The translations under genes and the position numbers were made by a program. Shown piece after piece: positions 54,796-64,000 of a DNA stretch of 64,000 nt; position 1 is the first letter of the stretch; the number at the start of each line of letters is the position of its first letter. The notes under the pieces are model-generated. The model saw only the letters and a program-made list of their open reading frames with translations, was not told where the DNA came from and ran no database searches. Source of the DNA: Zygnema cylindricum (lineage: Eukaryota; Streptophyta; Zygnematophyceae; Zygnematales; Zygnemataceae); the NCBI GenBank assembly GCA_037447655.1, contig JBBHKE010001170.1, positions 1 through 64,000 on the forward strand, given 5' to 3'.

Positions 54796-57433
54796 TGTAT
54801 ATATATATATGTATGTATATATACATGTATATACTCAATGAGACAAATACAAAAGCGTTAAGGGGAATTAAGGATGTGTAAGAATATGGGGATGCTATTG
54901 CCAATGTATTCACATTTTTTTTTTTGGTTTCTCGGTTCAGACTACTTAACGGGAATTATTTCAGTGGAACTCTTCCTAAAAGTGTTTCCTATAGAGCAAT
55001 TCCTGTACTGTAAGTACTTTAATGATAATGACTTTTTTGAATGATGCTGATCTATGCATTTTACTTCCTCTTTTTGTTTAGCTTTTTGGATACCCAAGAC
55101 CTCAAATTTATAGTTTCCCAGTCTAAGGAATGAAAAATAAATAGTGGTACTGTAATATATTAGCAAGATTGCGTAGATTAAGGAAGGGAAAATTTCAAGC
55201 ATTATGAACGTATAAAAAAAAAAAAAAGTGAATGAAAGAAAAAAATTATAAACAAAATCATAAATAAACAAGATTTTTAAAATTTGTGTTCATTATCTCC
55301 TCCAACCAGGTGGCTTCAAAAAAACAACTTGACTGGAGCTGTTTTATGGAATCAATCCAGTTTTAAAGTGTAAGAATCTTCTTTTCTTTTTTTTCTATAA
55401 TTATTTTAAATAGATCCTAATGAGTTTTTGATTAAAGTGTAAACACGCATCTAATTGTAAGCCTTCCTTTCTAATCTTGGATGGTAAAAAATTTGTAAGC
55501 AAAAATCTCAATGCAAGGAAATCATAAGAAACTATACTCGCCTTTTTCTTTTAATGCCAACTTAATTCTCTTTCTTGATCCTTGAATTAAACCTTTTTGA
55601 AAACAAATAAAAAAGCAATGGTGTTATGGTGTAAGACATATTTTTCATATGTGACATAGTTTTAAATCAACATTTGAAAGTTGAGATTTCACCTCTGAAA
55701 ACAATTCCGTTCTCCCATTTGGTTTACTTTTGACGGTCTTTATATGTTTTTTTTTTTTTGATTTACAGAGACTTGAGCTACAATTATTTTTTTGGAAAAA
55801 TACCACACATTGATTTATCATTCGGGAATTTTACTCTGTAAGTAAATAACATGGATGAATTTTTTTATACAGGTTTTGTTCCTTGACTCTACCATTTCTA
55901 CTTTCCTAGGTTTGTTTTCATGAAATTTACTTTGTTAAATAGCAACACTTTAATTTTAAATAACTGAATTTGATTATTTTCAACCAAAATGCAGTCTTGT
56001 AACCCATCACATTTTTCTTGTAATCCATTGCCTGTATTTTTTGTTTCACTAAAATGGCCTTGAAAGTATGTCATAAAAAGTACATAAAGTCATATCATTA
56101 ATATTTTCTAAGGCAATTCTGTTACAACTACACTGGGAATTTTAGTATCATTGGAATGCGATTCTTCTATCCTAAAAAGCTTAAAGAACTTAGATAAACA
56201 CCACTTTTCCCAATATTGCGGAGAATAAACAAAAAGAATGTGAAAAAGAGCCGCTCTTTGGTCTCGGTCACTAGTCAGATAAACTTTGTGACGTCACGTG
56301 TCGATAGAAATTTTTTTAGATAAGTTTCAGAATAGTTTTTGTCATGGAAATTTCCTATGCGATAAAGCTAAACAGAATTCATGAATGATATCACATCATA
56401 AAGAGTTTTCCCCACAGTCATGAGCAATTCTCTAAAAAAAAAAACTAAAATGATTCAACTCAAAAGTTATGATTTTTTGTCATTTGTTTTCCAGGAACAT
56501 TTCCAACAACTTTCTGTCCGGCACCATATATATTACTCATTTTGGAAACATTTATGATGATAAGTACAAAATTGACATAAGTAACAACTATATTTCCGGT
56601 TATTTGATAAATGAGAAGCAGACAAATTCTCAACATATCATTGAAGATAATAACTGCTTAAAAAATAACGGAGCAGTTAAATTTTTCAATCAAAAATCTT
56701 CAACGGAGTGCAAAATTTTTTGCAATGCCTATCAAGTTGGAGGGAGCTGCGGACCTAAAGGGGTTTGTACCCCAATACAAACCAAATGTGTCTGCAACAA
56801 AGGGTTTTCCAATCTCGGAAACAGTTTTACTTGTAAAGGTGAGAAAACATATTACTATTTTTTTATTCCAAAACTAGCTTTCTCCTTATTGATGTTATTC
56901 TGCCATTTACTGTTGCAAAGCATGAGTCAGTATTGTTCTAAAAATTTGATATGATAAAAGAGACAATCATGTTTCAGATTCAAAAAAGAGTACATCATTT
57001 TGGGATGATGTAACCTACGTTTTTTTTTTCTGTATTAGCTCCTAGATTTTTGTACTTGCAGTGGGTTATCGTAAATTTTATTAAAAAAAAAAAATTAAGG
57101 CCAAATAAAAATCAAATCTTGAAATCATAGCTTTTCCTCCAAAACGAGTAGTGCCAATTTGATATTTTCACATGTCAATTTTCTTTTCTTTTTATTTAAT
57201 AGCTCCAGTCACATAACCCACCAATCTTTAAAAAGAAAAGGCCTAACTACTTTCCTTCCACATATCTTTGTTTCTAAGAGTTCATAAAGAGTTTATAAAG
57301 AGTTCACTCAGGTTAGGTTCTTTGGTAAACAAAAAATTATTCTTACTCCTTTGAACAAAATTTGTATGCAGCAATTTCGCCTCCACCAAAAGCATTCAGC
57401 AAACGTCCACCTCCTCCCAAGTTTGGCCGGTAA
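54248..57433 (+). CDS. LRR protein with EGF-like domain, 3' exons
   Basis: Predicted exons with GT-AG borders and one consistent phase: 54,248-54,319 (KLSENKFTRTLPSSIFYLPS), 54,941-55,009 (LLNGNYFSGTLPKS), 55,310-55,369 (WLQKNNLTGAVLW), 55,769-55,837 (DLSYNYFFGKIP), 56,495-56,838 and 57,372-57,433. The first four are single LRRs. The fifth ends the LRRs and adds a six-to-eight-cysteine EGF-like segment (C-K-IFC-NAYQVGGSCGPKGVC...C-VC-NKGF). The last exon is short and proline-rich (SPPPKAFSKRPPPP) with stop TAA. No transmembrane helix or kinase follows, so it looks like a secreted or wall-associated LRR protein. Upstream exons are decayed at 45.4-45.8 kb, beyond a copia insertion. Confidence 0.75.
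54756..54835. repeat. (TA)n microsatellite
   Basis: AT dinucleotide array with TATGTATATATACATG variants, in an LRR-gene intron. Confidence 0.95.
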
Positions 57434-58160
57434 ATAACGGCCGTCTATTATTTTCTCTTCAAAGAGCGACGTCGGGAATTTATAAAGTAGAATTAAAATG
57501 ATTCAACTTTTTATGTGTTTGCGAGTTTTACGTGTTTGCAGTTGAAACCATACTAGAGACTTTAGAAAGCAGTGAATGTTTTTCCTCAGTGCCAAAATGT
57601 CGACATGATTTCAAATAGTTTTTTATTGTTTTGGACGATTTTGTGTTTTTATAGTATATTATCCGGTTTATTTTGTTTTATATGATGGTAGAAAGTTGAT
57701 GTATTTACCATTGTAAAAAAGCCAAAAGAAATTGATTTTTGTTTGGGAAGGAAGTGTGACATTTTTAATATGTACGGGTAGACGAATATCGAATATTGAA
57801 TATCGAATATCGGATATCGAGTGTGAACGAATATCGAGCGGTATCGGGAGGAAGGTTACGGGAAATACAGTAATAGACGTCCAATCAAATTGATAACAAA
57901 AAAAAAACATAAAATTTTGTTGGTAATATAGAGGGTTTGAGTTAAGTTGAGAAGATTTTAAGTGACACGTGTCACAATAGTACCAAATATATTTGTAAGA
58001 TCGGTTATGAATGGAAAGGTACTAAAGCTTCTCCTTAATAATGTGTGCGATTCCAGTTGATTAAATTTGTCGCACGTAATGTTTGTGATTTCCCTGGTTG
58101 ATTCGTGTTTTTTCGTATAATACGTGTGATTTCCGATCGATATTATTTTTGTCTCTTCTG
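57434..58160. other. 3' flank of the LRR-EGF gene, no gene seen
   Basis: AT-rich sequence. Around 57,780-57,850 there is a short run of GAATATCGAATAT-type repeats. I see no coding region. Confidence 0.45.
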
Positions 58161-58164
58161 TGGT

Positions 58165-58395
58165 ATACCGTGCATTGCTAGTAGTGTTAATGTTTTTTTC
58201 GCCACTTAAAACATATTTTCTCCGTACATACTTGTCGAATTGTTGATCTGACGGTTGCGATTGAAAGATAAGATTCTCAGCTTCCCATGGGCGGTCTCAA
58301 ATCCAAAATAGGACAAGTGTGTACGGAGAAAAGATGTTTTAAGTGGCTTTAAAAAATATTAACGCTACAGTCATAGCGATACACGGTGTAGTGTG
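58165..58395. mobile_element. MITE-like inverted-repeat element
   Basis: The left arm (GTTAATGTTTTTTTCGCCAC, then TTAAAACAT and TTTTCTCCGTACATACTTGTC) is matched by the inverted right arm at about 58,310-58,372. The pairing reaches outward to ACCGTGCATTGCTA and TAGCGATACACGGT. Arms are about 70-80 bp and the interior about 90 bp. The exact ends and target duplication are unclear. Confidence 0.65.
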
Positions 58396-58979
58396 TTCGT
58401 TGATTTTACCTTCCTCTCGATTCTTTTTTGCGTATTGACTTGTAGGATTAGCGCTTTGCACTTTATTTTGGTGTGTCCTCCATATAGTGCGTACAAAAGG
58501 ATTCGTACGAAATCCATTATTCCGTCTTACATACATGTATACGGCTCATCCGTGCGTTTTTGTCTCTTTCATTGACTTCTATTTATCGTTTTTTTTAGTT
58601 TGGTCCAATCAGGACATTCCACTGTATTTTTTGTTTCCCAAAAGTACAGTAACGCACACCGGTCATCTATAGCTGTACTTTTACGTACGAAGTTTTTTTT
58701 TTTTTTACTTTTTTCTTTTTACTTTCAGAATTAAAACAGATTCTCCCTTTTGTCTTGTGTCGTTTGGTATGTTTTTCACTCTTTTGTCATTTTCCTTAAA
58801 AAGTACGACATCCTTTTTTACATATGTAAAATACGGACACCAGCCAAATATTTCTCTGGATCGTGATTGGCCCAGAAAGTTTGATCGCACTTTATTTTAG
58901 GGTTGGAAATCTGTCGCCATTTAATTTTCTTGGATGTAAAATTTGTCTTTTAATCTCTTCGTCCAATAATTTAGGTCAT

Positions 58980-59092
58980 ATCCTCTAATGAATAATATCA
59001 TACTCGAATGGGTAATATCATATTCACAGAATAAATGTTATCATATTCTCAAAATAATAATATCATATTCTCAAGAAAATAATATCACAAAA
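58980..59092 (+). repeat. Short tandem repeat of AATATCATATTCTCA-type units
   Basis: Four to five imperfect units of roughly 20-25 bp, each with ATATCATA. Confidence 0.7.
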
Positions 59093-59640
59093 CCAATCAG
59101 GGTGAATAACACAACCTCTAAAATCACCGCATGAAAAAAAAGGAAAAAAATAAAAAAAAAGGGCAGCCAAACTTGAGGAAAATGTAACTCCCTAATAAAG
59201 TCCACAGTAATATATGTGAGTCATGAATTACCCAAAAATAATCATTCGTCGTCGGAAAAATTGTAACAAAATTTATAAATAATGAATGTCACAACATTTG
59301 AAAAAAAAAAAATGCAATTTTGGGCTGTAAATTTGGCAAAAAAATATGTTTCTTGACAAAAACACTGAAAAAAATAAGTAAAAAAAAAAGAAAAAAAAGG
59401 AAAAACTAAATACTAATTATAAAACCTTGACCAAAATCCTATCTATTAACATAATGACAAGAGCGCATGCCCTTTTCGTGGCTAAAAAAAGAAAAAAAAA
59501 GAAAAAAAAAGAAACACGTAATAAAAATACAAAGACACTTCAAACTTTTTCTCCAAAAAATAAAATAAAATTCTTACCACGTAACATTCTTACGACGCTT
59601 CTAATTTTAAATTACATTTAATTTAATTTTATTTTATTTA

Positions 59641-59735
59641 TTATCTTCGACGAAATTTTGGTCGGTTCGGTGAAAACGAAGGAGGAGAGAATTTCCGACG
59701 ACCGCTATCGAACTGAAGGCCATCATTCCTCCTAA
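59641..59735 (-). CDS. Possible last exon of the minus-strand gene starting at 60,844
   Basis: After a T-rich tract and TAG, an open stretch runs to a stop in two frames. One ends RRKFSPPSFSPNRPKFRRR, the other reads GMMAFSSIAVVGNSLLLRF... . With the phase left by the exon at 60,613-60,844 the second fits, but intermediate exons may exist. Function unknown; low certainty. Confidence 0.3.
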
Positions 59736-59839
59736 AAAAAAAAAACGAAATAAGAAATGTCAAATTAATGGCAAAAAAAAAAAGTGCCAGATTAAAATTG
59801 ATAAAATGAAAAGAAAAAGAGAAAAAAAATTGAGTGAAA

Positions 59840-59905
59840 GAGAGAAATGGAGAGAGAGAGAGAGTGAGAGAGAGAGGGGGAGGGAGGGAGGGGGGGGGAG
59901 CGGGA
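59840..59905 (+). repeat. (GA)n/G-rich microsatellite
   Basis: GAGAGA followed by GGGAGGGAGGGGGGG units. Confidence 0.9.
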
Positions 59906-60612
59906 GAGATATATGTTGTCACGAATGCAGCTAACAAATCACCAATTCTAATCCCACCCATTGGAAAGATGGTAAACAGAATTAACAAATTTTACCTGTG
60001 ATAAGACAGTACTAAATGGTATACTGCCCATCGCTACTAGTGTAAAGGGATTATTAGAAATAAAGAGAAATTAGTAACAATAACACTAAACTAGGGAACA
60101 ACATTGCGATATATTTAGGGCCACTCTCTTAAATAGTGTTATCAGCATAAGATTTTCGGCCAAAAGAGATTATAACATCAAGTAGTGCTATCAACACTAA
60201 TAGCGATGGCCAGCGTACCGTACAACTGCACATCCAAGGAAGGCTATGAGAGTGATAAGGGGCACAGACTGAAATGAACTGCAGAGACGACCCGACGACG
60301 TTAACTGGAATAACTATTGAAAAGTTTTCGTGTGAAAAAAGCCAAATCACAATGAAGCCTGTCTATCATCACCCAAGACCTTCATCCAGACAGCCTTCAG
60401 CTTCTTTGAGAATGACAGAAAATACAAATCATACACAAAAACCAATCAAAAAATCAATGTTTTACCATTCAACAGACCTACCATGAATTCTTCCCAGGTT
60501 ACATTACCACACTCCACTCTGTCAGACAGAAAGCCAACATCAAGCTACAAAAAACAAAGACTTTTCATCATGACAGCTTCACATCCTCCCTTCAGAAGGC
60601 TATATGACTCAC

Positions 60613-60844
60613 CATCATCCGGATACTTTGTTTTTTCAAAAGAAGCACGATTTCTTCCTGCTGAAGTAGAGGGTGCTGACGCTCTTTCCTTCTCTGCTCG
60701 GGAGCCACCTACTTTACCACTTTGAGCCGCAAGTTTTTCTGAGGGATCATCCACTCTTTTTCCAGCAGCAAGGTCACGAAAAAAAGACTCTGATTTACTG
60801 CTACCTCCAGCCCCTCCTGCAGCAGAGCTCCGATCTTTGTACAT
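60613..60844 (-). CDS. First coding exon of an unidentified gene
   Basis: It starts at ATG 60,844 (MYKDRSSAAGGAGGSSKSESFF) and reads through FRDLAAGKRVDDPSEKLAAQ and RASAPSTSAGRNRASFEKTK to YPDD, where a consensus donor (G|GTGAGT) lies at 60,613. The composition is balanced, GC-richer than the surroundings, and polar with Ser, Gly, Ala, Lys and Glu. There is no hydrophobic segment, so a soluble, probably disordered N-terminus is likely. I do not recognise the family. A possible last exon is at 59,641-59,735. The upstream region (60,870-61,020) has AACAAAAACTGCAACT repeats. Confidence 0.55.
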
Positions 60845-61789
60845 CTCGCAGATAGCATAAACAAGCTTAACTGAATTTAACTAAACTGCAACTGTAGAAC
60901 CAACAAAAACCTTAACTATAACTCCAACAAAAACTGCAACTTTACCCCAACAAAAACTGCACCTAAAGTGCAACTAAAACTGCAACTCTTAACTGAACTG
61001 ATTCCAAAGTGCGGTTAACACCAACAGCTGACCTGAACAAAAATTGTGTTTTACTGTCAACAAAACGATGTGAAATTAAAAAAAAAAAAAAAAATCTTGC
61101 TTTTCTCAACCAGCCTCTCCTATAAACCACTTCCTTTTCAGTAAAACTGTTAAGGGCACACAGTACACAAACGACAAGCTCTCCTGTTTTAACCACCTTC
61201 AAAATTCAATAGTATAGTAAGCTGTAATGTGGCACTCAAAAAGAGCCCTAAAATTAATAACCTCCTCCAAGAGATTGCGCGCTTGTTACAACAAATCCAC
61301 AAAATTAAGCAAAGCTGTAACCCTCCACCCCAAAGAGCAGCAAATCATTAAACGATAGTTTTAATCCGAAAAAAGGTATGGAAACGCTGTACTGTGGTTA
61401 CACCATGCTGTACGTGTATAATACCCGGAATACACAAGCATCAAACACATATAATAAACAGTTCAAATGTTTGAAAACAATTGTAAACCCTATATATAAT
61501 ACCCTAAATATGATGTCACCAGATAGAGTTTCCACCTGGCTACGCACTTGTGAACTACTTATCAAACCAAAAAGATGATGCCAAAAACGACAGTTGCAAG
61601 AATAGAAGAATCCAAACGATAGCACTTGACCAATCACAAAGTAAAAGTTTCCAAGAAAACAAACATAAGACTTGGTTCAACAAAGGCAAACACAAACAGA
61701 AGGGAGAAAAAAAAGACATAAAAGAGAAGGCGGGAAAAAAAAATCATTATGTTGACTGAAGATAACTGATAAAAAAGGAGAAAGAGAAA

Positions 61790-62056
61790 AGGAGGGATAA
61801 TGGTAAAGAGGGGGCAGAGGGGGGGGGGGGGGGNNNNNNNNNNAGAAAGGGAGGGTGGGAGAGAGGGCGAGGGGGAGAGGGGGAGGAGGGAGGGAGGGAG
61901 GGAGAGAGCGAGAGTGGGAGAGAGTATACCTTGGTATTTCTCCCCTGCTGTTTCCCTCTCGTTCTCCCGCCCCCCTTCCTCCCCCACTTGCTCTCCCTCT
62001 TTGTCCCCATACCTGTCCCCGTCCTTCTCCTTCTCTCTCTCTCTCTCTCGCTCCGT
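61790..62056. repeat. Purine tract to pyrimidine tract switch containing an assembly gap
   Basis: GA-rich from 61,790 to 61,925, then the palindrome ATACCTTGGTAT (61,926-61,937), then CT-rich to 62,056. Ten N (61,834-61,843) directly follow a G run. Such a sequence can fold back on itself. Confidence 0.85.
61834..61843. other. Assembly gap (10 N)
   Basis: Ten undetermined bases. Ten is often a placeholder, so the true length is uncertain. Confidence 0.98.
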
Positions 62057-62059
62057 ATC

Positions 62060-63178
62060 ACTTCCTCTCAATGGATGAATAGACATGGGAGGCAAATGGT
62101 ATTAAGTGCAATTAAATGGAGTTGAATATGAAGTTGCATGTTGAAAGCAGTTTAATCGAGTAAAAACTATGTTTAAACGGAATTAAATCGAGTTGAAATA
62201 GGTTTAAACGTTTGAATGGCTCTGAATGGTTCTCGAAGGAGTTGAATGGAGCTTAAAGGGAAGTCAAATTGGTTAAAAAGGAGTCGAATTATATTTATCG
62301 TTTTCCCGTGCCTGTCTTTTTCCCGTGTTTTTTGTCATTTTCCCATGATTTTTTCATTTTCCCTTGACACTGTTGTTTTCTCGGAAATTTTGTCATTTTC
62401 CCATGTTTTCTGTCATTTTCACATAATTTTATCGTTCTCCCATGACTTTTGTTGTTTTCCCATGCTCATGGGAAAACAACCAAATGTCACGAGAAAACAA
62501 CCAAATGTCACGAGAAAACAACAGTCATGGCAAAAAGACAAAAAAACATGGGAAAATGACAGAAAAACCATGGGAAAAGGACAAATTGGGCATGGGAAAA
62601 CGACAAAAGGAAGATGGGAAAATAACTTGCGGAGAAGGAGCGGTAAGTCAAATTTTATGTTTTTCATGATTTTTTGGTTTTTTTTTTCTTTTTTTTTTTT
62701 GGTTTCGATGGTTTTGATATTTTTTGGTTTCTGACATTTTCTTTTAACAGAATAATGAAAGTGTTAAAATAATAAATGAAAAAGATAGGAAAGAAAAGGT
62801 GAAGTTGTTTTCAGGGAAGGGAGAGGTTTGGACCCCGGTAATGTTTTGGCGGTAAGTTGAATATACATAAAAGGAGTGGAGTTGAAATTGGAGTTGAATG
62901 GCATTCATGGAATTGGTTTCATTTAAAAGAGTCGAATAAAATAAATGATATTTTAACAAAATGAATCGCATCAAATCATATTAAAATGTAATCGAATGGA
63001 GTGGATTCGAATAGAATCGAATTCAAAACGAAGTCGAATCGAGCTCGAATGAAGCTCAAAATGGAGCAAAAAATGGAGCAAAAACTGGAGTAAAAATTGG
63101 AGTAAAAGTTGCAAAAGGATGAAGTCAAACTACAAATGAAGTTAAAGGGAATTTAATGGAGTTAAACGGGGTAAAAAG
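62060..63178 (+). repeat. Degenerate GAATGGAGTT-type short repeats flanking the foldback
   Basis: 62,090-62,290 and 62,835-63,178 are rich in GAGTTGAATGG, GGAGTTAAA and similar 5- or 10-bp units. The second block directly precedes the first DHX35-type exon, so it probably lies in an intron or marks the truncation point of the gene. Confidence 0.6.
62290..62640. repeat. Foldback minisatellite (inverted tandem arrays)
   Basis: The left arm holds about eight units like TTTTCCCATGATTTTTGTC. The right arm holds the inverse (GACAAAAAAACATGGGAAAA). The centre is an almost perfect hairpin: GTTGTTTTCCCATG, CT, CATGGGAAAACAAC (62,452-62,481). It lies between the purine/pyrimidine switch and the DHX35-type exons. 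Confidence 0.85.
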
Positions 63179-63286
63179 TGTCGGTCGTGGTACAGACTAT
63201 ATACAGAACGGTTTTATTTGGAGGACATGGAGAAGGCCACAGTTCCGGAAATGCAGCGAAGCAATCTTTCCACAGTGGTGATACAG
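63179..63286 (+). CDS. DHX35: DHX35-type DEAH-box RNA helicase, internal exon
   Basis: It encodes YRLYTERFYLEDMEK then ATVPEMQRSNLSTVVIQ. The RLYTE and PEMQRSNL motifs are hallmarks of DEAH-box helicases (end of the second RecA domain). The exact wording and the following exon match DHX35, a spliceosome-associated helicase. The exon start is uncertain. Candidate AG acceptors lie just before 63,179 and before 63,196, and the longer form has three extra residues (RSW) inside a normally conserved KCYRLYTE run. The exon ends at a GC donor (CAG|GCAAGT). No exon for the N-terminal half (P-loop, DEAH) was found upstream within the window. Confidence 0.8.
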
Positions 63287-63446
63287 GCAAGTCTTTTCGG
63301 AAACTTTCTTTGTAAACTTAGAAAAGAAAAGACCATTTGAAATTTTCTCCTTAACGTTTTAGTTAGTTTACTGATTACTAAATTAGTTACTTTACATTTT
63401 ACGTGGTTTTTTATGTGGTTTTTATGTGGTTTTTTATGTGTAACAG

Positions 63447-63640
63447 TTAAAATCTGCGAGAATTGACAGTATGATGTGACAGATTTAGTGGTTTCCTTTT
63501 TTTTCTTTTTTCCTTTTTTTCTGTGGGATGTTTTTTCAAAAGTTTATGAAGTTCCTCCATACTATTTTTTATGTGGTTTTTTTCCGGAAACACTTAAAAT
63601 CTGTGAGAATCGGCAGTACGATGAGACAGATTTAGAGGTT
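63447..63640 (+). pseudogene. Two decayed tandem copies of the exon start inside the intron
   Basis: Copies of the exon-2 acceptor region begin at 63,447 (TAACAG|TTAAAATCTG; LKSARIDSMM then TGA) and 63,594 (acceptor mutated to CAC; LKSVRIGSTMRQI then TAG). The real exon begins at 63,727. Units are 147 and 133 bp apart and share ATGTTTTTTCAAAAGTTTAT and TTATGTGGTTTT intron sequence. Confidence 0.85.
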
Positions 63641-63726
63641 TTCTTTTCTTTTGTTTTTTCTCGTAGGATGTTTTTTCAAAAGTTTATCGAGTTCCTCAAC
63701 ACTAATTTTTATGTGGTTTTAAACAG

Positions 63727-63891
63727 TTAAAAGCGTTGGGAATCGACAGTATGATGAGATTTGAGTGGCTCTCTCCTCCTCCTCCGGAAGCCATGGTCAG
63801 AGCTCTCGAGCTCCTCCATGTTTTGGGGGTGGTGGGAGAGGACGCCCGGCTTACTAGGCCAAGAGGGATACAGGCGGCCGAGATTCCACTG
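63727..63891 (+). CDS. DHX35: DHX35-type helicase, next exon (winged helix/HA2)
   Basis: It runs from acceptor AAACAG to donor CTG|GTGAGA, 165 nt, phase 0 at both ends and in frame with the exon at 63,179. It reads LKALGIDSMMRFEWLSPPPP, EAMVRALELLHVLGVVGED and ARLTRPRGIQAAEIPL. This is the ratchet/winged-helix region that follows PEMQRSNL in DEAH helicases. The gene must continue beyond the right edge, after a GA-rich intron start. If the gene is whole, it unwinds RNA in spliceosome remodelling. The missing 5' exons leave open that this is a truncated copy. Confidence 0.85.
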
Positions 63892-63982
63892 GTGAGAGGG
63901 AGAGGGTGGGAAGGGACTGGGAGAGGGGAGGGAGAGGGAGAGGGGGAGGGGGAGGTAGAGGGAGGTGGTGGAGATGGACGCT
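63892..63982 (+). repeat. GA-rich start of the next DHX35 intron
   Basis: GAGAGGGAGAGGG-type simple sequence directly after the splice donor. Confidence 0.8.
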
Positions 63983-64000
63983 GACGAATTAATCGTATTT

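Noticed and set aside
60274-60725. Two plus-strand ORFs (70 and 80 codons)
   Set aside because: The second lies opposite the better-supported minus-strand exon at 60,613-60,844, and neither shows a domain.
62060-63178. GAATGGAGTT repeats as an animal-type GGAAT satellite
   Set aside because: Only superficial resemblance; the units are irregular and short arrays, and the neighbouring genes are plant-type.
1-64000. CRISPR arrays, bacterial operons, or a defence system
   Set aside because: Introns, LTR elements and SINE-like repeats show a eukaryotic nuclear genome; no spacer-repeat array with regular period was seen.

Overview
This is nuclear DNA of a plant-lineage eukaryote. Coding sequence is split by GT-AG introns (plus one GC-AG intron). 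The recognisable gene types are plant-like: secreted leucine-rich-repeat (LRR) proteins with one LRR per exon, a DHX35-type DEAH-box RNA helicase, Ty1/copia retrotransposons, tRNA-derived SINE-like repeats and hAT-type MITEs. Composition is extreme, with kilobase polypyrimidine tracts, a 2-kb ATT-rich desert and many microsatellites. A large, repeat-rich streptophyte genome such as a charophyte alga fits, but I cannot prove the species. Most of the window is repeat or transposon DNA and only a small part looks like working gene.

Layout. 1-495 is purine-rich simple sequence. About 500-6,640 is a large imperfect palindrome (arms about 2.4 kb) carrying a diverged ORF in each arm. 7.6-16.7 kb holds long CT-rich tracts, the ATT-rich desert and a dispersed hairpin repeat. 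16,758-24,958 is a decayed copia element (+) with a young, non-autonomous LTR element (-; 18,577-23,469) nested inside it. 25-27.7 kb holds a GATC-dense segment, more hairpin repeats, and a copia gag remnant (-) split by a SINE-like repeat. 28.6-31 kb is another decayed copia element (-) whose LTR carries a hAT-like MITE. 31,320-32,707 is a tandem pair of hAT MITEs. 33,002-36,557 is a non-autonomous LTR element.

36.56-42.57 kb is a broken LRR gene (-). 42.6-45.3 kb is mostly unassigned and includes a second SINE-like copy. 45.4-57.43 kb holds LRR exons on the + strand ending in an EGF-like exon and a short proline-rich last exon. A full-length copia element (47,202-54,151, minus) sits between the decayed upstream exons and the intact downstream ones. 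From 59.6 kb there is an unidentified minus-strand gene start, a foldback minisatellite, an assembly gap, and two DHX35-type exons at the right edge.

The most distinctive signal is in the retrotransposons. Two LTR families (47-54 kb and 33-36.5 kb) have a primer-binding site matching the anticodon arm of initiator tRNA-Met, as in Drosophila copia. The two nested elements use the usual acceptor-end site. In the 47-54 kb element the gag start codon lies inside the LTR, so gag is read straight through the LTR end and the primer-binding site.
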